A stretch of 64,000 nt of DNA from Arthrobacter sp. EM1 (GCF_029964055.1 NZ_CP124836.1:2294001-2358000), one strand, 5' to 3'. Shown: positions 48,215-62,969, counted from the stretch's first letter. Notes: generated by a model not told the origin, from the letters alone. Translations and numbers: made by a program.

Positions 48215-49093
48215 CTAGCGCGGTGAGTCCCCGGAACTGTTCCCGCCGTACGGCTCGTCCCCGGTCACCACAGGGTGGGAAACACTGTTGCACCACTCGG
48301 AGAACGAGCCCGGATACAACGCAGCAGGAAATCCGGCGATCTCAAGGGCTGCAATTTCGTGGGCCGCCGTGACGCCGGATCCGCAGTAGACCGCGATGGG
48401 CACGTCGGCGCGCGCCCCGAGACCGGCGAAGCGTTCCCGCAACACGTCCGCGGGCAGGAACTTACCATCCGCTCCAAGGTTGGCCGTGGTGGGTGCGCTC
48501 ACGGCGCCCGGAATATGGCCGGCTCGCGGATCCACCGGCTCGAATTCGCCGCGGTATCTCTCCCCCGCCCGGGCATCGAGCAGCAGTCCGTGCTGCCCCC
48601 ACGTTGCCGCCTGGCCCTCGTCAACCACCTCCATGGCAGGCCCCGTCAGCACCACGTCGCCTTGCCCCGTTGCAGGTTCTCCGCTTTCGACGTCGAAGCC
48701 CGCGTCGAGCCAGGCGGCCAGGCCGCCGTCGAGCAGGCAGACATCGCGGACCCCGGCCTGGCGGAGCATCCACCAGAGCCGGGCGGCGGCGAGGTTGCCG
48801 CTGTTGTCATAAGCAACCACAACGTCGCCGGTGCGGATGCCCCAGGAGCGGGCTGATCGTTGGAAGTGGTCCCGGCTCGGAAGCGGGTGGCGGCCGCGGC
48901 GCGGGTCCGCGGGCCCGGCCAGTTCATTGGCGAGGTCCACAAAGACCGCCCCGGGCAGGTGTTCGGCGAGGTAGTGCTCCCGGCCGTTCGGGTCGCCGAG
49001 CGCCCAGCGCACATCAAGCAACACGGTCCGCCGTTCCATGCTGTCTGCGCCGAGGCGGTTATGTAGGGCCGCGACGTCCATAAGGGTCTGCAT
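48215..49093 (-). CDS. Two-domain sulfurtransferase (thiosulfate/3-mercaptopyruvate type)
   Basis: A 292-residue tandem rhodanese. The first domain (~1-140) is non-catalytic; the second has the active Cys237 in YCGSGVTAAHEIAAL. The loop C-G-S-G-V-T-A is the form usual in 3-mercaptopyruvate sulfurtransferases; thiosulfate use is also possible. It is divergent from a cysteine desulfhydrase gene with only 48 bp between starts, so both probably act in cysteine/sulfide metabolism. Confidence 0.92.
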   Translation of the reverse strand: MQTLMDVAALHNRLGADSMERRTVLLDVRWALGDPNGREHYLAEHLPGAVFVDLANELAGPADPRRGRHPLPSRDHFQRSARSWGIRTGDVVVAYDNSGNLAAARLWWMLRQAGVRDVCLLDGGLAAWLDAGFDVESGEPATGQGDVVLTGPAMEVVDEGQAATWGQHGLLLDARAGERYRGEFEPVDPRAGHIPGAVSAPTTANLGADGKFLPADVLRERFAGLGARADVPIAVYCGSGVTAAHEIAALEIAGFPAALYPGSFSEWCNSVSHPVVTGDEPYGGNSSGDSPR

Positions 49094-49141
49094 GCCCCAA
49101 CTCTAACCAGGGGAATCTGGCGCCGCAGGTAGGCTTGTGCG

Positions 49142-50269
49142 GTGATCACAGCGCGAGAGCAGGACAGGGCCTGGGCCGATGAGGCCATTCGCAGAGTCAA
49201 CGCAGAGAACAACCGCTCCGCCGACACACACTTGTACTCGGTGCCGCTGCCCGAACAGTGGGGCGTCCGGCTCTACCTCAAGGACGAGTCGACCCACCGG
49301 ACCGGAAGCCTTAAGCATCGGCTGGCCCGCTCGCTGTTCCTGTTCGGGCTGGTGAACGGCTGGATCTGCGAAGGCACCACGATTGTTGAAGCCTCCAGCG
49401 GCAGCACGGCAGTCTCCGAAGCCTACTTCGCCCGGCTGCTCGGGCTGCCGTTCATTGCGGTGATGGCCCGGACCACGAGCCGCGAGAAAATCGCACTGAT
49501 CGAACAGTTCGGCGGTTCCTGCCTGCTGGTGGACCACGCCTCGGAGGTTTATGAGGCGGCCGCGGAACTCGCACGGCGGACCAACGGCCACTACATGGAC
49601 CAGTTCACCTATGCCGAGCGTGCCACGGATTGGCGGGGCAACAACAACATTGCCGAGTCAATCTTCGACCAGCTCGCCTTGGAAGAGCACCCGGTCCCCC
49701 GCTGGATCGTGGTTGGCGCCGGCACCGGCGGCACCAGCGCAACCATCGGCCGCTATCTCCGGTATCACCGCCACAACACCGAACTGGCCGTAGTGGATCC
49801 GGAGAATTCAGCGTTTTACCCCGGCTGGCTGGAAAGCCGGGGCACGCCCGCCAGCACGCCGGTGCCCGGCAGGGCCGCGCTCGCCGCGCCGGCCGGCGAA
49901 TGCCAGCCGTCACGGATCGAAGGCATCGGCCGGGCGCGGCTGGAACCCAGCTTCGTCCCGGCCGTCATTGACCACATGATCCCGGTTCCGGACGCGGCGT
50001 CGGTGGCCGCGATGCGGCACCTGCTTGTCCATGCCGGCCTGCACGCCGGCCCTTCCACTGGAACCAACCTGTGGGGTGTGTGGCAACTCATCGCAGAGAT
50101 GATCGCCCAGGGACACCGGGGCAGCGTGGTGTCCCTGATGTGCGACGGCGGAGACCGCTACGCCGGAAACTACTACAGCCCGGAGTGGCTGCGGTCCCAG
50201 GGCCTCGACCCCGAACCGCATGAAGCGACCATCCGGGAATTCTTCGCCAGCGGAGCCTGGCCGTCCTAG
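49142..50269 (+). CDS. cds1: PLP-dependent L-cysteine desulfhydrase (Cds1-like)
   Basis: A 375-residue cysteine-synthase-family protein. PLP lysine is Lys58 ([11 protein letters not shown]), the substrate loop is [15 protein letters not shown], the PLP-phosphate loop is [10 protein letters not shown] and the C-terminus has [10 protein letters not shown] and MCDGGDRY. This pattern matches mycobacterial Cds1, which breaks cysteine into sulfide, pyruvate and ammonia. Start GTG 49142. Ends 13 bp from the convergent MBL gene. Confidence 0.88.
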   Translation: MITAREQDRAWADEAIRRVNAENNRSADTHLYSVPLPEQWGVRLYLKDESTHRTGSLKHRLARSLFLFGLVNGWICEGTTIVEASSGSTAVSEAYFARLLGLPFIAVMARTTSREKIALIEQFGGSCLLVDHASEVYEAAAELARRTNGHYMDQFTYAERATDWRGNNNIAESIFDQLALEEHPVPRWIVVGAGTGGTSATIGRYLRYHRHNTELAVVDPENSAFYPGWLESRGTPASTPVPGRAALAAPAGECQPSRIEGIGRARLEPSFVPAVIDHMIPVPDAASVAAMRHLLVHAGLHAGPSTGTNLWGVWQLIAEMIAQGHRGSVVSLMCDGGDRYAGNYYSPEWLRSQGLDPEPHEATIREFFASGAWPS

Positions 50270-50282
50270 GCTGAACGCCTTC

Positions 50283-50939
50283 CTAAACCTCCACTGCGTC
50301 ACCGGTCGAGAGGTGCAGGTATTCGGTGCCGTACTTGGCTCCGAAGCGGGACACATGCCCTTCCACCAGTCCGCGCCCGCTCTCATTGAGCAGGGCATCG
50401 TGGATCGGGTAGGCCTTCCGGGCCCGGACGCCGATCACGAAATCAATAACCTCCCCCACCTTGCTCCAGGGCCCGTGGATCGGTACCAGCAGGGTCCGGA
50501 CGTCCACACCATCGGGCACAATGAAGGAATCGCCCGGGTGGTAGACGTTCCCGTCCACGAGGTAGCCGATATTGGCCACCACCGGAATCTGCGGATGGAT
50601 CAGTGCGTGCTGCCCGCCGAAACTCCGGACGGCGAACCCGGCCGTTCCAAACTCGTCGCCGGGTTCCACCGGGTGGACCCTTGACGCCGCCTCGGGCGCC
50701 TTTTCCCGCAGTTTCGCCGCGACCCCGGCCGGCGCGAAAAGCTGCAGGGTGGCGCCGGCAAGAAGTGCGGCAGTAACGGCCTCGACATCGATGTGGTCGG
50801 CGTGTTCGTGGGTGATCAGCACCGCATCCGCGCCGGCGAGGGCCCGGTCTGTTTCCGAGAAGGTCCCGGGGTCGAACACCAGCACCTTGCCGTCCTTCTC
50901 GAGCCGGACACAGGCATGGGTGAACTTCGTGAGCAACAT
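50283..50939 (-). CDS. MBL-fold metal-dependent hydrolase (UlaG-like)
   Basis: A 218-residue metallo-beta-lactamase fold protein. Metal ligands: THEHADHID near residue 43, HPGDSF near 135 and PIHDALL near 188. It opens with LTKFTHACVRLEKDGKVLVFDPG, as in small UlaG-like hydrolases with unknown substrates. It lies between cds1 and zur and points away from zur (105 bp). Confidence 0.9.
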   Translation of the reverse strand: MLLTKFTHACVRLEKDGKVLVFDPGTFSETDRALAGADAVLITHEHADHIDVEAVTAALLAGATLQLFAPAGVAAKLREKAPEAASRVHPVEPGDEFGTAGFAVRSFGGQHALIHPQIPVVANIGYLVDGNVYHPGDSFIVPDGVDVRTLLVPIHGPWSKVGEVIDFVIGVRARKAYPIHDALLNESGRGLVEGHVSRFGAKYGTEYLHLSTGDAVEV

Positions 50940-51044
50940 CAGGCCAGCCTAAGGTCCTGGCCCGGCGGTGTCCATGTGCCCGGCTGGTAATCTGGGACCT
51001 TGCCATCACACCGTATCCAGACCTCCAGCGAAGCGAGTTCCACC

Positions 51045-51518
51045 ATGTCCCAAGGCGCCTCCGCCGACGGCGCCCGGGCTACGGTGCCTGCCCCCGCCCC
51101 AGCCCCTGGCCCGGCCAAGGAGCAGCGTGTCACCAGGCAGCGCCTCGCGGTCAGCGCCGTCCTGGACGAACTGACCGACTTCGTCAGCACCCAGGAGCTG
51201 CACAGGATTTTGCAGGACCGCGGCACCTCGGTGTCCCTAGCCACCTCATACCGGATCCTGCAGTCCCTCTCGGACGAGGGCCTGGTGGATGTCCTCCGGA
51301 ACGCCGACGGCGAAGCCGTGTACCGCCGCTGTGCCGTCACCGGGCACCACCACCATCTGCTGTGCCGCAACTGCGGCAAGGCCGTCGAAGTAGAGGCCCC
51401 CGCCGTCGAGGCCTGGGCCGCGCGGACGGCAACCGAACACGGCTTCACAGTGGTGGAACACACCGTCGAGATTTTCGGGCTTTGCCCGGATTGCACTGCC
51501 CGCCAGGCTGGGAAGTAG
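51045..51518 (+). CDS. zur: Zinc uptake regulator Zur (Fur family)
   Basis: A 157-residue Fur-family repressor. Winged helix with VSLATSYRILQSLSDEGLVDVL, regulatory-site ligands in AVTGHHHHLLCRNCGK, and a second C-x2-C (CPDC) making the structural zinc site. The ~35-residue Ala/Pro-rich N-terminus is longer than usual. ATG 51045 is used; a TTG at 51000 would add 15 residues. It converges with znuACB (13 bp from the znuB stop), which identifies it as Zur and not Fur. Confidence 0.92.
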   Translation: MSQGASADGARATVPAPAPAPGPAKEQRVTRQRLAVSAVLDELTDFVSTQELHRILQDRGTSVSLATSYRILQSLSDEGLVDVLRNADGEAVYRRCAVTGHHHHLLCRNCGKAVEVEAPAVEAWAARTATEHGFTVVEHTVEIFGLCPDCTARQAGK

Positions 51519-51531
51519 CGCCGGCGGCAGC

Positions 51532-52422
51532 TCAGGCCGCCGGAACGGCGGCATCCCGCAGTACGCGTCCATTCAGTCCGCGTTTGGCCCGGACCCCGCC
51601 AACTACCCGGCAGATGACGTAGATCAGGAACGACAGCGTCGTCACATACGGACTAATGGGGATCCGCCCGCCGAGGGCCAGCATAATGCCCCCGACCGTG
51701 GCCGTCATGGCGAACGCCACGCTGAGGATTACCACCAGCCCGGGTGAAGACGTCACCCGCATGGCCGCAGCAGCGGGTGTGATCAGCAGTGCCAGCACCA
51801 GCAGGGCGCCAACAATCTGGATGGAAAGCGCAACGCTGACACCGAGCAGCAGCATAAACCCGAGGGCAAGCGCCCGCACGGGCACGCCGCGCGCGGACGC
51901 AACGTCGGGGTCCACACTGGCGAAGGTCAGCGGCCGCCAGATGCCCACCAGGGCAAGCATAACGACGACGGCAACCACAGCCAGCACCTGGAGCTGGACG
52001 GTTCCGACGGAGACGATCTGTCCGGTCAGCAGCCCGAACTTATTGGCGGCCCGGCCCTCGTACAGGGAGAGGAAAAGGATGCCCAGGCCCAGGCCGAACG
52101 GCATAATAACGCCGATGATCGAGTTTTTGTCCCGGGCCCGGACTCCCAGCAGGCCCAGCAGCAGCGCCGCCACAACGGATCCCACCAGGGAGCCCAGGAT
52201 GATGTCAGCCCCGATCAGCAAGGCAAAGGCGGCACCGGCAAAGGAGAGTTCTGAGATTCCGTGGACGGCGAAGGCCAGATCCCGCTTCATTACGAAGGTT
52301 CCCATTAGTCCGCCGAGCAGGCCCAGGACCGCCCCGGCCCAGAGGGAATTCTGGACCAGCGCGAGCAATTCGCCGTAGTTCTCGAAGTTGAAGATTGATG
52401 CCAGCAGGCTTTCCAGGTCCAT
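51532..52422 (-). CDS. znuB: Zinc ABC transporter permease
   Basis: A 296-residue ABC-3 family permease with about eight membrane helices. Typical text includes GLMGTFVMKRDLAFAVHGISELSFAG (family motif around the first helices) and GVSVALSIQIVGALLVLALLITPAA. It starts right after the znuC stop with no gap. Imports Zn2+ together with ZnuC and ZnuA. Confidence 0.94.
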   Translation of the reverse strand: MDLESLLASIFNFENYGELLALVQNSLWAGAVLGLLGGLMGTFVMKRDLAFAVHGISELSFAGAAFALLIGADIILGSLVGSVVAALLLGLLGVRARDKNSIIGVIMPFGLGLGILFLSLYEGRAANKFGLLTGQIVSVGTVQLQVLAVVAVVVMLALVGIWRPLTFASVDPDVASARGVPVRALALGFMLLLGVSVALSIQIVGALLVLALLITPAAAAMRVTSSPGLVVILSVAFAMTATVGGIMLALGGRIPISPYVTTLSFLIYVICRVVGGVRAKRGLNGRVLRDAAVPAA

Positions 52423-53238
52423 CTAGCCCACCTCCCCCGCCACCACATGGGTGTCCTCGTGGTGATGCGTGGCGCCGTCCGGCAGCCCGACCACAATCAG
52501 CCGTCCGTTGGCGTGGATCACTTCGACGTGGCTGTCGTAGAGATCTGAGAGGACCTCGGTGGTCATAACTTCCGCTGGCGGGCCCACCCGGAACCGTCCG
52601 CCGGCCAGGTAGAGGACCCGGTCAACATAGTCCATGATCGGGTTGATCTCGTGCGTGACAAAAACCACAGCACTGTCCCGGTCATGGCACTGCCGGTTGA
52701 TGAGCGCACTCACGGCCTGCTGGTGCTGGAGGTCCAGGGACAGCAGTGGCTCGTCGCACAGCAGCACCTGCGGGTCGGTCGCCAGTGCCTGCGCCACCCT
52801 CAGCCGCTGCTGCTCGCCGCCGGACAGCTGGCCCACCGGGACCATCGCGTAGTCGGATGCCCCCACCAGCTCGAGGAGCTCATCGATCCGGCGGTTCACC
52901 TTTGCCGCGCCCAGCCGCAGTCCCCACCGGTGGCCGTCAACGCCCAGCCCAACGAGGTCGCGGGCGCGCAGGGGTGTGTCGGGATCAAAGGATTTCTGCT
53001 GCGGAACGTAGCCGATCCCCCGGCTGCCCCGCTCTACAGGCCGGCCGGCGAGCACGGCCGAGCCGGAGCTCAGCTCCTGCAGTCCCAGCAGGACCTTGAG
53101 GAAGGTCGTTTTTCCACTGCCGTTAGGTCCGAGCACAGCGAAGAATTCGCCCGGATTAATGTCCAGGTCCAGGCCCTCCCACAACGTCCGCTTGCCGAAC
53201 GTCAGGGAGGCCCCACGGAGGCTCACTACGGGTGTCAA
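52423..53238 (-). CDS. znuC: Zinc ABC transporter ATP-binding protein
   Basis: A 271-residue ATPase: Walker A GPNGSGKTT, signature LSGGEQQRLRVAQAL, Walker B QVLLCDEPL, switch His in VFVTHEI. The C-terminal ~50 residues are rich in His (ATHHHEDTHVV), which fits zinc handling. Start TTG 53238 has AGGAAA ~8 bases upstream; a GTG four codons in is possible. Separated from znuA by 163 bp with two hairpins. Confidence 0.93.
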   Translation of the reverse strand: MTPVVSLRGASLTFGKRTLWEGLDLDINPGEFFAVLGPNGSGKTTFLKVLLGLQELSSGSAVLAGRPVERGSRGIGYVPQQKSFDPDTPLRARDLVGLGVDGHRWGLRLGAAKVNRRIDELLELVGASDYAMVPVGQLSGGEQQRLRVAQALATDPQVLLCDEPLLSLDLQHQQAVSALINRQCHDRDSAVVFVTHEINPIMDYVDRVLYLAGGRFRVGPPAEVMTTEVLSDLYDSHVEVIHANGRLIVVGLPDGATHHHEDTHVVAGEVG

Positions 53239-53345
53239 CTTGGGTTTCCTCGAATTCTTCGCAAGCCCGGGACTCGCGTTCTCTGGGTGGACTGTCGGAT
53301 CGGCGGGTCCGGCCAGGGGCCTGTTAGCACTGTCCCGCCCATCTT

Positions 53346-53391
53346 AGGCCCGCGGCTACCCGCGGGCCTGCGCCGGTGGTCCTGCCACCGG
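53346..53391 (-). repeat. Double hairpin between znuA and znuC
   Basis: Two adjacent stems: 53346-53369 (10-bp arms AGGCCCGCGG / CCGCGGGCCT, 4-nt loop) and 53373-53391 (7-bp arms CCGGTGG / CCACCGG, 5-nt loop). They lie 10-56 bp after the znuA stop with no T-run. They may cut back read-through or protect znuA mRNA, giving more binding protein than transporter. Confidence 0.6.
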
Positions 53392-53401
53392 GGGCGGCGT
53401 T

Positions 53402-54367
53402 TTAGGCCAGGGCCTTGGCGATGTTGTCGACGTTGTCCGTCATCCACTGCAGATAGCTGTTGCCCTCCGTCAGCGTCTCACTGAAGTTCACGACCGGGAC
53501 CCCAGCGGCCGCTGCCGCGTCTTTGACGGCGGCCGTTTGCGGACCTTCGGTCTGCTGGTTATAGGCAAGCAGCCTGATGTTGCCCGAGCCCATGAGGTCG
53601 GTCGTGGCTTTGAGCACCGCCGGCGGGACATCCGTGTCTTCTTCGATTGCGGTGGTGTAGTCGGCCGGGGTCTGGTTTTCCAAGCCGGCAGCCTCCAACA
53701 GGTAGAGCGGCACGGGTTCCGTCACGGCAACGGGCGCCACGCCGGTGCTGGCCTTGATTTCCGCCAGCCTGGTTTCGAGCCCGCCGAGTGAATTCTTGAA
53801 CGCCGCAGCATTGCTGCGGAAAGTTCCGGCCCCGGACGGTTCAAGCTCGCCCAGCTTCGCCGCGACGGCATCAGCCAGCCTGGCCATGGCAGGCAGGCTG
53901 TACCAGACATGCTCGTTGAAGCCGCTGCCGCCATGCCTGTGTGTCTGGTCATCGGCACCTGCCGACGCGCCTGCCGGCTCCTCCGGGGCCAGCCCGGAGA
54001 GCTCCACGGCATTGAGGATGTTGTTGTGGTCCAGTCCTGTGTCCTCGGCCAGCTTCTGCAGGAAGTCGTCGTAGCCCCCGCCGTTCTCCACCACCAGCTC
54101 GGCCTTGGACACAGCCAGCTTGTCCTGCGTAGTGGCTTCATAAGAGTGCGGGTCCTGGCTGGTGCGCGAAATGATGGAAGTCACCCGCACCTTGTCCCCT
54201 CCGATGGTGCCCACGATGTTGCCGAACACACTTGTGGAGGCGACGACGTCGACGATTCCGTCGCCCGCACCCGCGGCGGAGTTCCGCGGTGTTGGGGTGC
54301 AGGCGGTCAGCATCAAGGTGATGCCGGCGACGGCGGCAACGACGGCACGGGCGGCAGGACGACGCAC
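53402..54367 (-). CDS. znuA: Zinc ABC transporter substrate-binding lipoprotein
   Basis: A 321-residue cluster A-I binding protein. Signal peptide with lipobox L-T-A-C (Cys23), metal ligands in DPHSYE, FNEHVWYS and the C-terminal half, and an acidic His-containing loop (DDQTHRHGG) typical of zinc-binding members. GTG 54367 follows GAGG by 7 bases. The 37-bp palindrome 54 bp upstream is the likely Zur site. Confidence 0.94.
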   Translation of the reverse strand: MRRPAARAVVAAVAGITLMLTACTPTPRNSAAGAGDGIVDVVASTSVFGNIVGTIGGDKVRVTSIISRTSQDPHSYEATTQDKLAVSKAELVVENGGGYDDFLQKLAEDTGLDHNNILNAVELSGLAPEEPAGASAGADDQTHRHGGSGFNEHVWYSLPAMARLADAVAAKLGELEPSGAGTFRSNAAAFKNSLGGLETRLAEIKASTGVAPVAVTEPVPLYLLEAAGLENQTPADYTTAIEEDTDVPPAVLKATTDLMGSGNIRLLAYNQQTEGPQTAAVKDAAAAAGVPVVNFSETLTEGNSYLQWMTDNVDNIAKALA

Positions 54368-54420
54368 GGGTAACCTCGGATCAGTTATTGAGAATCAGGA
54401 GCAATAGCAACAAGTCGAGT

Positions 54421-54457
54421 GTATCCCTAAATAGGAATGATTCCTATTTAGGGATAC
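54421..54457. promoter_or_regulatory. Perfect 37-bp palindrome, candidate Zur operator of znuACB
   Basis: Two perfect 18-bp arms around a single central G; the core reads GGAATGATTCC. Zur boxes of Actinobacteria share a central AATGATT (for example TGAAAATGATTTTCA types). It lies 54 bp before znuA and also 7 bp after the stop of the co-directional CNNM gene, so part of it may also act as that gene's terminator, though no T-run follows. Confidence 0.7.
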
Positions 54458-54464
54458 CCGAAGC

Positions 54465-55532
54465 CTACTGCTGGTCCTGGCCCAGCCGTCGGTAGCCGGT
54501 CGCCTGGGTGGCGTCTCGGATCTCCCCGACCAACTGCTCAATAACGTCCTCGAGGAACAGCACACCCTGGGTCAGGCCATCCGGTCCGATCACGCGCGCC
54601 AGATGCGACCCGGTGCGCTGCATCACGGACATGGCCTTCTCGATTTCGTCGCTCATCGCCAGGTTAGCCAGGGACCGGATATGGCTCTCAGCGATGGGCA
54701 GGTGGTACGCGGCGTCCGGGATGGACAGCACGTCCTTGATGTGCAAATAGCCGGAGAGCATACCGTCGTCGTCGAGCATCGGAAAGCGGGAAAAACCGGT
54801 GCGGCTGACTGACTTCTCAAACTCCGCCGGCGTGGTGTTCGCCTTCAGCATCACCAGCTTGTCGAGCGGGACCATCACATCCGAGGCCGTGTGTTCAGAG
54901 AACTCCAACGCCCCGGTGATCAGCCCGGCGTCATCGTCCACCAGCCCATGGCGGGTGGATTCCTGCACGATCGACTGGACCTCCTCGAGTGTAAAGGACG
55001 ACGTGATCTCATCCTTCGGCTCGATCCGCATAAGTTTCAGGATGTGGTTGGCCGCCCAGTTGAGCGCCACGATCACCGGTTTCACGAGTCGCGCGATGAA
55101 AATCAGCGGCGGGGCCAGCAACAAGGCTGCACGGTCCGCCACCGAGACCGAAATGTTCTTCGGGACCATCTCACCGATGGTGACATGCAGGAAAGTAACC
55201 AACAACAGCGCGACGGCGAACGCGACGATGTCGGCGATCTCCACCGGAATGCCCACGGCCTCCAGCGGCACTGCCATCAGGTGGTGGATGGCCGGCTCGG
55301 CCACCTGCAGGATCAGCAGCGAACACACCGTGATCCCGAGTTGCGCGCAGGCAAGCATCAACGAGACGTTTTCCATCGCCAGCAGGGTGGTCTGCGCCCG
55401 TTTGGATCCTGCCTCGGCGAGCGGCTCAATCTGGCTTCGGCGCGCGGACATAACTGCAAACTCCGCGCCCACGAAAAAAGCGTTGCCCAGCAGCAGGACA
55501 ATGAGCCAGAGGATTCCTGCCCAGTCGCTCAT
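54465..55532 (-). CDS. CNNM/CorC-type transporter (hemolysin-C-like, DUF21 + CBS)
   Basis: A 355-residue protein: N-terminal DUF21/CNNM membrane domain with four helices (residues ~1-150, including VGAEFAVMSARRSQIEPLAE and GEMVPKNISVS), then a CBS pair (~200-320, with FSEHTASDVMVPLDKLVML and GTGFSRFPMLD-like text). It lacks the C-terminal CorC/HlyC domain. CNNM proteins export Mg2+ or other divalent ions. Its start overlaps the stop of the longer paralogue by 4 nt, so the two probably form a heteromer. Confidence 0.92.
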   Translation of the reverse strand: MSDWAGILWLIVLLLGNAFFVGAEFAVMSARRSQIEPLAEAGSKRAQTTLLAMENVSLMLACAQLGITVCSLLILQVAEPAIHHLMAVPLEAVGIPVEIADIVAFAVALLLVTFLHVTIGEMVPKNISVSVADRAALLLAPPLIFIARLVKPVIVALNWAANHILKLMRIEPKDEITSSFTLEEVQSIVQESTRHGLVDDDAGLITGALEFSEHTASDVMVPLDKLVMLKANTTPAEFEKSVSRTGFSRFPMLDDDGMLSGYLHIKDVLSIPDAAYHLPIAESHIRSLANLAMSDEIEKAMSVMQRTGSHLARVIGPDGLTQGVLFLEDVIEQLVGEIRDATQATGYRRLGQDQQ

Positions 55533-56866
55533 GCGGCACCTACCTGGCCGCGGGAGTGCTCCTCGCGGTGCACCGGGACGGGCTTGAAGCAGATCCGATC
55601 AATCCTGCGCCCGTCCATGCGGGTCACAGCCAAGGTGCCCCCCACGACGTCGACGGTGTCCCCCACAGCGGCAATCCTGCCCAGCTGGCTCATAACGTAG
55701 CCTCCCACCGTTTCGTAGGCAGACTCATCGGGCACGGTCAGGCCCGGGATCTGTTCGGAGAGTTCATCGGGACGAAGCAGGCCAGGGAAGTACCAGTCGC
55801 CCGAGGCGCTCTGCAACAGGCCGGGACGGACCTTGTCGTGTTCATCGGCCACTTCCCCGACGATTTCCTCGACAAGGTCCTCCAGCGTGGCGATACCGGC
55901 GGTCCCGCCGTACTCATCCAGGACAACGGCCAGCTGCAGGTTGCCTTCGCGGAGTTCCGCCAACAGGGCATCAAGGTGGATGGTTTCCGGAACCCGGAGC
56001 ACATCAGTCATGATGGCGCCCGCCTCCAGCTTGGCGCGCCGGTCCGCGGGAACGGCAATGGCTTTTTTGATGTGCACCACGCCGCGGATGTCATCCGATG
56101 ACTCGCCGATAATCGGGAACCGGGAGTATCCGGTGCGGCGTGCGGCTTCCACGATGTCCGAGACCGGCTGGTGGCCGTCGATTGTCTCGATCCTGATGCG
56201 CGGGGTCATTACGTCCGCCGCAGTCCGGCCCGAGAACTTGAGCGTCCGGTCGATGAAGTTGGCGGTGCCGGCGTCGAGGGTGCCCATCGCCGCCGAGCGG
56301 CGCACGAGGGAGGCCAGCTCGGCCGGAGTCCGCGCACCCGAAATCTCTTCCTTGGCTTCCAGGCCGAAAATATTCAGGACCTTGTTGGAGAAGCCGTTGA
56401 GCACCACGATGGCGGGCCTGAAGATCGCCGTGAAAATCAGCTGCGGACGGGCCAGTGCCTTGCCGACCTGGAAGGACAGCGCAATTGCCATATTCTTCGG
56501 GACCAGCTCGCCGATCAGCATGGACAGCAGGGTCGCGAAGGCCATCGCCAGGACCAGGGACACCGAGGACGCTGCCGCCGCCGGCAATCCCAGGGCAGCC
56601 AGCGGAGCTTCGAGCAGCTTGCCCACCGATGGCTCCATCACGTAGCCGGTGAGCAGGGTGGTGATGGTAATGCCCAGCTGGCAGCTGGAGAGCTGGGTGG
56701 ACAGGGACTTGAGGCATCGGAGCAGTGGCGCCGCGGCGGTATCGCCGTTGTCCACGGCCCGCTGGACCGAGGCCTGGTCCAAGGCAACAAGGGAGAATTC
56801 AACGGCTACAAAAAAGCCGGTACCGAGGATGAGCAGCAAGCCTGCTGCGAGAAGTAGCCACTCCAT
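55529..56866 (-). CDS. CNNM/CorC-type transporter with C-terminal CorC_HlyC domain
   Basis: A 445-residue paralogue of the downstream protein. DUF21 membrane domain (FFVAVEFSLVALDQASVQRAV; GELVPKNMAIALSF), CBS pair (~210-330) with RTGYSRFPIIGES and VLDEYGGTAGIATLEDLVEEIVGEV, and a CorC_HlyC domain (~345-430, VGGYVMSQLGRI). Likely part of a divalent-cation exporter. It has a 324-bp upstream region after guaB1. Confidence 0.93.
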   Translation of the reverse strand: MEWLLLAAGLLLILGTGFFVAVEFSLVALDQASVQRAVDNGDTAAAPLLRCLKSLSTQLSSCQLGITITTLLTGYVMEPSVGKLLEAPLAALGLPAAAASSVSLVLAMAFATLLSMLIGELVPKNMAIALSFQVGKALARPQLIFTAIFRPAIVVLNGFSNKVLNIFGLEAKEEISGARTPAELASLVRRSAAMGTLDAGTANFIDRTLKFSGRTAADVMTPRIRIETIDGHQPVSDIVEAARRTGYSRFPIIGESSDDIRGVVHIKKAIAVPADRRAKLEAGAIMTDVLRVPETIHLDALLAELREGNLQLAVVLDEYGGTAGIATLEDLVEEIVGEVADEHDKVRPGLLQSASGDWYFPGLLRPDELSEQIPGLTVPDESAYETVGGYVMSQLGRIAAVGDTVDVVGGTLAVTRMDGRRIDRICFKPVPVHREEHSRGQVGAA

Positions 56867-57190
56867 TTAGCGGCCTGCTTCCGGGGCTGCACCGCGGGAG
56901 GGTCCCGGCGGAGGATGGTCGGCCGGGACCGACCCTGTTTCCTGGAACGACCGGGTGCCCCTGAAGGCCTGTGGCTGGCGTGCCGCCGGAGAATGGTGGG
57001 AGCGTGAACGGGGTTTGCCGGCTCTTCGGGTCAACTGCGCGGGAAGGGTTTCCGTTCCCCGCTGACAGCCCCCAGGCCGGCACCTAGATTTACTGTCCAT
57101 AAGGATTTCAGTCTACAGGAACGCCTGCGTCCGCCGCCGACGCGGCGACCCCGGATGGGGCACCGGCCGTTGCCCGCGCCGTCGGCACGG
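56867..57190 (-). other. Leader region of the CNNM pair
   Basis: A 324-bp gap on the minus strand between guaB1 and the first CNNM gene. It contains a -10-like TAGACT near 57108-57113 and a 9-bp inverted repeat GGTCCCGGC / GCCGGGACC (56901-56930) 35 bp before the start codon. A 77-codon, Pro- and Arg-rich open frame (57100 down to 56867) ends TAA immediately before the CNNM ATG. I cannot show that it is translated: it has no good ribosome-binding site. Confidence 0.4.
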
Positions 57191-62835
<5,645 letters not shown>

Positions 62836-62845
62836 GGTCATCGCT

Positions 62846-62883
62846 GCCCGGCCGGAGGTGCACCTACACAACTCCGGCCGGGC
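62846..62883 (+). terminator. Hairpin after kgd
   Basis: Perfect 12-bp arms GCCCGGCCGGAG / CTCCGGCCGGGC with a 14-nt loop, starting 10 bp after the kgd stop. No T-run follows directly (ACCGGTGTTTAACC comes next, itself a small inverted repeat), so it may be a weak terminator or an RNA-stabilising stem. Confidence 0.6.
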
Positions 62884-62969
62884 ACCGGTGTTTAACCGGC
62901 GGTGTCCCCCGCCATCACGGATGGTCCCGGGGAACGGTTTATTGGACGCTCTGGAGTGAAGAGGTAGTC

